DNA of 37,007 nt from Leptothoe spongobia TAU-MAC 1115 (GTDB lineage Bacteria > Cyanobacteriota > Cyanobacteriia > Phormidesmidales > Phormidesmidaceae). The position numbers and the translations under genes are program-made. Of the stretch, positions 32,670 through 37,007 are shown one piece after another (position 1 is the first letter of the stretch; the number at the start of each line of letters is the position of its first letter). The stretch is taken from the NCBI RefSeq assembly GCF_018739885.1, contig NZ_JADOES010000051.1:1-37007 (forward strand), read 5' to 3'. The notes under the pieces were generated by a model. The model ran no database searches. It was not told the origin of the DNA and saw nothing but the letters and a program-made list of their open reading frames with translations.

Positions 32670-33173
32670 ATGACCGTTATTGCCGCTCGTAAAACTAAAG
32701 ACGCCATTACCTTTGCCTCTGATTCTATTTTGGTAGCAGGCTACCTCAAAGCCACCGAGAAGGAGGTTATCTACAATAAACTGTTTCAGCAAAATGAAAT
32801 GGTTATCGGTAGTACGGGCACTGGCTATGAAGGCACCATGATGGAGCTGTTTAGTCGTAATCATCGGCCTGTAGATGGTAGTCGTTTATCAATCATCGAT
32901 TTCTTTGTTGAATTCCGTGAATGGATCAACAAGCGCGACTCCGGTCATTCCCCAGAAAATGACTATCTAATTGCCTACGATAAAAAACTGTTTCGCACCT
33001 ATGGCGGCCTTGATATCTACGAAGTCCCCGAATTTGAGGCTGTTGGTGCAGGCGAAGACTTTGCTAAAGCAGCGCTCCATTTGGGCCACAGTCCCCGTGA
33101 GGCTGTCGAGGTCGCCTGTAAACTGTCAATCTACTGCAGTGAACCCATTTCCGAAATCATAGTGGAGCTGTAG
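32670..33173 (+). CDS. HslV/proteasome-like Ntn-hydrolase
   Basis: 167 residues from the ATG at 32670. Removal of Met would expose Thr 1, the nucleophile of proteasome-type peptidases: TVIAARKTKDAITFASDS gives Thr 1 and Asp 17 at the classic spacing, then YNKLFQQNEMVIGSTGTG and MMELFSRN match the HslV strand-helix order (Lys near 36 against Lys 33 in HslV). The C-terminus GAGEDFAKAALHLGHSPREA, EVACKLSIYCSEPISEIIVE also follows HslV. A longer frame starts at 32589 with MTVIVPITL, but it would bury the Thr. HslV works with the HslU ATPase, which is not here. It lies 24 bases before the Lhr-type helicase. Stand-alone function unknown. Confidence 0.75.
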   Translation: MTVIAARKTKDAITFASDSILVAGYLKATEKEVIYNKLFQQNEMVIGSTGTGYEGTMMELFSRNHRPVDGSRLSIIDFFVEFREWINKRDSGHSPENDYLIAYDKKLFRTYGGLDIYEVPEFEAVGAGEDFAKAALHLGHSPREAVEVACKLSIYCSEPISEIIVEL

Positions 33174-33197
33174 GCTAGGCACCGCCCATCATTCGCC

Positions 33198-35618
33198 ATG
33201 GCCAATCTCCTATCGCCCATTCTTACATGGTTTAAACGCCAAAAATGGCAGCCCCTCACCTTTCAACAACAAACCTGGGATGCCTATCTAAGCGGTCACA
33301 GCGGCTTGATTCAGGTACCTACCGGCTCAGGTAAAACCTATGCCGCTGTCATGGGCCCTATCGCTGACATGCTGGTAAACCCAGGCAAAGGACTGCAGCT
33401 ACTTTACATTACGCCGCTACGCGCCCTGTCCCGTGACATCGAGAAATCCATCCAAAAGCCCATTACAGAAATGGGCTGGCCTCTCCAGGTAGAATCTCGC
33501 ACAGGTGATACCAAGGCGGCCCAACGGGCTCGGCAAAAGAAGAAACTACCTGACATTTTGATCACGACACCGGAGTCTTTATCGGTACTGCTGTCCTATA
33601 AGGGCGCTCGGCAGCGCTTTGGCCATTTGCGGACCGTGATCTTGGATGAATGGCACGAGCTGATGAGTTCAAAGCGAGGCACCCAGACAGAGCTATGCTT
33701 GGCCCAGCTACGGTTGCTTCAGCCCAGTCTCAAGACCTGGGCGATCTCCGCCACCCTGGGCAATCTGAAAGAAGCGGCCCAAACAGCCGTAGGCTTGGAT
33801 GAAAAACCAGTCATTATTCAGTCAGATATTAAGCGCGACACAACTATTCAGAGCATTTTGCCAGAGTCGGTGGATAGTTTTCCCTGGGCAGGACATCTGG
33901 GGCTACATCTGTTTCAGGAACTGGTGGATAGTTTAGACCCTGCGAAATCCACCCTGATTTTTACCAATACGCGATCGCAATCCGAACGCTGGTTTCAAGC
34001 CCTCAGTTTTGCCGAACCGGACTGCCCCATGGCCTTGCACCACGGTTCCATAAATATGATCGAACGTCAGGCCATCGAAGCCGGTATCAAAAGTGGTGAC
34101 CTCAAGTGGGTGATTTGCACATCCTCTTTAGACCTGGGCGTAGATTTCCATCCAGTGGAACGTATTGTGCAGATCGGCAGTGCCAAAAATCTAGCTCGAC
34201 TGCTACAGCGCGCGGGACGCTCTGCCCATCAGCCCGGTGGAACTTCAGAGGTATTTTTTCTACCTACCAATGCTTTAGAACTGATTGAGATTGCTGCTTT
34301 TCGACAAGGTTTAGCCCAGGGAGATATCGAATCCCGTCATCCTCTGCGGTTGCCCTATGACGTACTCACACAGCATCTGGTCACATTAGCCTGCGGTGAT
34401 GGCTTTGCACCTGAGACGACTCTGGCCTCTATTCGCCAAACAGTCGCATTTCAGGATATAAGTGATGCGGCCTTTGACTGGATGCTGGACTTTCTTGAAA
34501 AAGGGGGGCGTTGTCTCAAAGCCTATCCTCGCTATCAAAAGCTAGTGATGGATAATGGTCGCTACAGAGTCTCCACTCCGCAAATTGCTCGCATGCATCG
34601 TCTGAGCATTGGGACCATTACAGGCAATCAGCAGATACAGGTGATTTATACCAACCGGCGGAAGTTGGGTACCGTCGATGAAGGCTTTGTCTCACGTTTA
34701 AAGAAAGGCGACGTATTTTTCTTTGCCGGTCGTCAGCTAGAGTTTTTCCAGATGAAAGACATGGTGTTGTATGTAAAAAACACCCGCAAAAAGTCTACAA
34801 CGGTACCGGTGTGGACAGGCGGAAATTTAGCGATTTCTGATTGTTTGAGCCATCATCTACGCCAGCAAATTACCCAAATCAAGACAGGAGAAAGCGTCAG
34901 TCCTGAGATCGACCGTGTGATGCCTATTTTGGCAGCACAGGAGCGCATCTCGCATCTACCAGAGGAACAAGAATTACTAATTGAAACTTGGAAAAGTCGT
35001 GAAGGACAACATCTTTATGTTTTTCCATTTGAGGGCCGTTTTGTCCATGAGGGACTGGGCTTTTTATGGACCTACCGATTTGCCCAACATAAAAAAGCAA
35101 CGTTCACTGTTTCTGTCAATGACTATGGGTTTGAAATCTTAGCGCCTAAGGGTTATTCCTTTGAATCTATTTTTCAAGAACACCATTCTCATTTCTTTGA
35201 TCTGAACAATATTGTTGAAGATATTCAAGCCAGTCTCAATATTTCAGAACTGACCCAGCGACGATTTCGCAGTATTGCTCAGGTTTCGAACCTTGTATTT
35301 CAGGGATATCCCTCGTCACGTAAGACCGGTAGTCAGCTCCAGGTTAGTGCCTCTTTAATCTATGAAGTGTTCTCTAAATATGAGGCGGAAAACCTACTGC
35401 TACAACAAGCAGAACGCGAGGTGTTAGAACAACAGCTTGAGCTAGAACGATTGAGTGTGACGTTAGAGCGTTTGCAGAAGTTTCATGGGGTTTGGCAAAC
35501 GACAAAACGACCGTCACCGTTAGCCTTTCCTCTATTGGTGGAGCGTCTCAGTGCACGGTTATCCAACGAGAGTCTGCTTGAACGAATAGAACGTTTAAAG
35601 CAACAACTAATCCATTAA
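33198..35618 (+). CDS. Ligase-associated-type DEXH-box helicase (Lhr family)
   Basis: 806 residues, as expected for the ligase-associated Lhr subgroup. Motifs: Walker A PTGSGKT (41-47), TPLRAL (62-67), TTPESL, DEWH box (150-153) with ELMSSKRGTQ, SATLGN, FTNTRSQSE, TSSLDLGVDF and QRAGRSAHQPGG. A winged helix and the Lhr-specific beta-barrel-like region follow (about 390-690), then a coiled-coil end (EREVLEQQLELERLSVTLER). These helicases act with an ATP-dependent ligase, an exonuclease and a phosphoesterase in proposed DNA repair modules; none of those partners is found in the next 1.4 kb. It follows the HslV-like gene by 24 bases, so they form an operon. Confidence 0.92.
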   Translation: MANLLSPILTWFKRQKWQPLTFQQQTWDAYLSGHSGLIQVPTGSGKTYAAVMGPIADMLVNPGKGLQLLYITPLRALSRDIEKSIQKPITEMGWPLQVESRTGDTKAAQRARQKKKLPDILITTPESLSVLLSYKGARQRFGHLRTVILDEWHELMSSKRGTQTELCLAQLRLLQPSLKTWAISATLGNLKEAAQTAVGLDEKPVIIQSDIKRDTTIQSILPESVDSFPWAGHLGLHLFQELVDSLDPAKSTLIFTNTRSQSERWFQALSFAEPDCPMALHHGSINMIERQAIEAGIKSGDLKWVICTSSLDLGVDFHPVERIVQIGSAKNLARLLQRAGRSAHQPGGTSEVFFLPTNALELIEIAAFRQGLAQGDIESRHPLRLPYDVLTQHLVTLACGDGFAPETTLASIRQTVAFQDISDAAFDWMLDFLEKGGRCLKAYPRYQKLVMDNGRYRVSTPQIARMHRLSIGTITGNQQIQVIYTNRRKLGTVDEGFVSRLKKGDVFFFAGRQLEFFQMKDMVLYVKNTRKKSTTVPVWTGGNLAISDCLSHHLRQQITQIKTGESVSPEIDRVMPILAAQERISHLPEEQELLIETWKSREGQHLYVFPFEGRFVHEGLGFLWTYRFAQHKKATFTVSVNDYGFEILAPKGYSFESIFQEHHSHFFDLNNIVEDIQASLNISELTQRRFRSIAQVSNLVFQGYPSSRKTGSQLQVSASLIYEVFSKYEAENLLLQQAEREVLEQQLELERLSVTLERLQKFHGVWQTTKRPSPLAFPLLVERLSARLSNESLLERIERLKQQLIH

Positions 35619-36040
35619 TGAGTCTCAGTTTAGACATGGAGCTAAAAATTCAGCAAATTGTCAGAAATCAACTAGTAACAGAGCTCAAACTATCAATGGC
35701 CTTGTTAAGGAAAATGAATACCTAGTCTAAGTTTGCTAAGTTGTTTCCTTGTATTTACTGAATAAAGTTCAACGTTATTTAAACGAATGGCAGGATTATC
35801 TGTGATAACTCTCAAACAATACTGTTAATTCAAGTGAATTCGATATAACGTTCATTGTTTGGCTCGGTGATGACTCGGTAGAACTACATTGCCTGGCTTG
35901 ATAATTTGTTAATGTTCTAACCCAGTGGAATAACTGAATTAATGGCTGTATGCCAAAAGTTTTAGGTTGGTGTAATGGCCCAAGTAGTGAAGCTAGAGAT
36001 ATGGGGTTAGTAATGGTTTTCTCACAAAATATGAAATCAA
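35619..36040. other. AT-rich intergenic region with no gene seen
   Basis: About 420 bases between the helicase stop and the glycosyltransferase start. No open frame of note on either strand, no clear terminator with a T run, and no RNA gene that I recognise. Presumably it holds the helicase terminator and the glycosyltransferase promoter. Confidence 0.55.
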
Positions 36041-37007
36041 ATGGGTATTTCGGTTATTGAAAAGAATGCTGCTTTGAGAGAAAAGATTGTTCCTTCTAGA
36101 GGCTTTTCCCTTGCTAATCTTCTTAAGAAGGCGGATCTTTTTCATCGAATTGTATCAAAGCTTTCAAGGACCGCTCCCCTAAGAACTGGATCCGTTACTG
36201 TGGTGATTCCAGCTCTCAATGAAGCTGGCAACTTAGAGAAATTATTCGCTCAGATTTGCATTGCTTTTGATGAATTAGGCGTAACCTTTCCAGTATTGGT
36301 TGTTGACGATGGCAGTACTGATGAAAGCCCCGAAATTTTAGCTCAATTGTCTGAAAAATATTCATTTTTAACGGTAGTCCGACACTCTCAGTGTCGAGGT
36401 GTGGCGGCTGTTTGGCAAACAGCCTTGTCCCATGTCAAGACAACGTGGATTTTCTGGGGACAAGCAGATCTAGAGTCTGATCCAGCAACCGATATTCCGG
36501 CACTGCTACGGGCTTATCGACCAGGGGTGGTTGCGATCTCAGGCTGGCGTCAACAACGTGGTGACGGCAAATCCCAAGCCTCTCACTTGGCCAATCGTGC
36601 TTGCCAACATGCCTTTGGTCTACAAATCCATGATATGAACTGGATTAAATTAGTCCGTAAAGATGCACTTGAGGGATTGCCCATTGAGTTAATTACCCAT
36701 CGGTATTTACTGGCTGTGCTAGCCGGATTAGGCCATCCAGTAGTCGAGGTAGCGACTCCATGGCACCCACGCTTTTCAGGTGTCAGCAAGTTTGGCAAAA
36801 AGCGCCTATTGACCTCTGGTCGTGATTTTCTACGGGTATTAGTCTGGTTTTATCTGACCCGATCGGTTGGTCAACACTTGCAATCCATGGGTAATTTACA
36901 GCCAGGTTTAAAGAAGCGCTTGCTAAAATTTGGCTCTTCCGGAATTCCCGTGGAGCCCCCTACATTTAGTGTAGAGTTCAGATTCTTCCCCGTTAGGGAT
37001 AATAGAG
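36041..37007 (+). CDS. Family 2 glycosyltransferase (partial, runs off the window)
   Basis: At least 322 residues, still open at the window edge. The start ATG at 36041 follows an in-frame TGA at 36032-36034, so it cannot be much longer. After a 55-residue basic leader comes the GT-A core: VTVVIPALNEAGNLEKLF and VLVVDDGSTDESPE (nucleotide-binding Asp pair), then WIFWGQADLESDPATDIPAL at the place of the DxD-type motif, where the first Asp is Gln. Later HDMNWIKLVRKDALEGLP and THRYLLAVLAGLGHPVVEV fit dolichol-phosphate-mannose-synthase-like enzymes. A weakly hydrophobic segment (FLRVLVWFYLTRSVG) may sit on the membrane. It transfers a sugar from a nucleotide donor; acceptor and donor unknown. 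Confidence 0.9.
   Translation, partial: MGISVIEKNAALREKIVPSRGFSLANLLKKADLFHRIVSKLSRTAPLRTGSVTVVIPALNEAGNLEKLFAQICIAFDELGVTFPVLVVDDGSTDESPEILAQLSEKYSFLTVVRHSQCRGVAAVWQTALSHVKTTWIFWGQADLESDPATDIPALLRAYRPGVVAISGWRQQRGDGKSQASHLANRACQHAFGLQIHDMNWIKLVRKDALEGLPIELITHRYLLAVLAGLGHPVVEVATPWHPRFSGVSKFGKKRLLTSGRDFLRVLVWFYLTRSVGQHLQSMGNLQPGLKKRLLKFGSSGIPVEPPTFSVEFRFFPVRDNR

Overview
The window looks like a chromosomal segment of a cyanobacterium, probably filamentous or otherwise complex. The octamer GCGATCGC (HIP1) recurs in and between genes (for example near 541, 2934, 5336, 7013, 7947, 16187, 18338 and 31305). Several families present are cyanobacterial in flavour: XisH/XisI, DUF928, CHASE2 kinases, secreted TPR-CHAT proteins, Uma2 nucleases and hemagglutinin-type two-partner secretion proteins. 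The species cannot be named from the sequence alone. No tRNA, rRNA, CRISPR array, intact transposase or phage gene was recognised.

Layout. (1) 1-1000: the tail of an upstream reading frame, a membrane-anchored GIY-YIG protein and a small hypothetical protein, closed by a perfect 20-bp hairpin. (2) 1129-6406, minus strand: a type I secretion operon, ppiC-like foldase, then a 993-residue ABC exporter with an N-terminal cyclic-nucleotide-binding-like domain and a catalytically dead C39-like domain, then an HlyD-family adaptor. (3) 7327-9671: rsmE, an ArsR-type regulator preceded by a duplicated palindromic segment, and a HAD phosphatase. (4) 9683-21996: a surface/secretion locus holding a TpsB outer-membrane transporter, a secreted trypsin-like protease, a small membrane protein, a TpsA hemagglutinin-type exoprotein, the broken tail of a second TpsA, a secreted TPR-CHAT (caspase-like) protein with an intact His/Cys pair, a DUF928 protein, a small membrane protein and a CHASE2 sensor histidine kinase. 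(5) 22176-22565: an NTF2/SnoaL-like protein. (6) 22716-28926: a wrecked type I restriction-modification locus. An hsdM piece is joined to an hsdS piece, and hsdR has lost its helicase core by an out-of-frame internal deletion. Within it sit a XisH/XisI pair, a MazF/PemK toxin with its probable antitoxin, a Uma2 protein and several palindromic repeats. (7) 28980-37007: an orphan UPF0175 protein, gshB, a Tat-lipoprotein solute-binding protein, an unassigned protein, an HslV-like Ntn peptidase, an Lhr-type helicase and the start of a family-2 glycosyltransferase.

How the parts may work together. The type I exporter is a self-contained inner-membrane unit that would need an outer-membrane TolC from elsewhere. 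The 9683-21996 locus has everything for making and exporting a beta-helical surface protein, plus two extracytoplasmic protease-like proteins and a membrane sensor kinase whose sensory domain faces outward. It is the best candidate here for an undescribed system, an extracytoplasmic protease/adhesin/sensor module, but its joint function is inference. The restriction island appears to be in decay, yet XisH/XisI, the toxin-antitoxin pair and Uma2 remain open. Two intergenic repeat families, one of them with paired changes that keep its stems, are shared between the two accessory regions.
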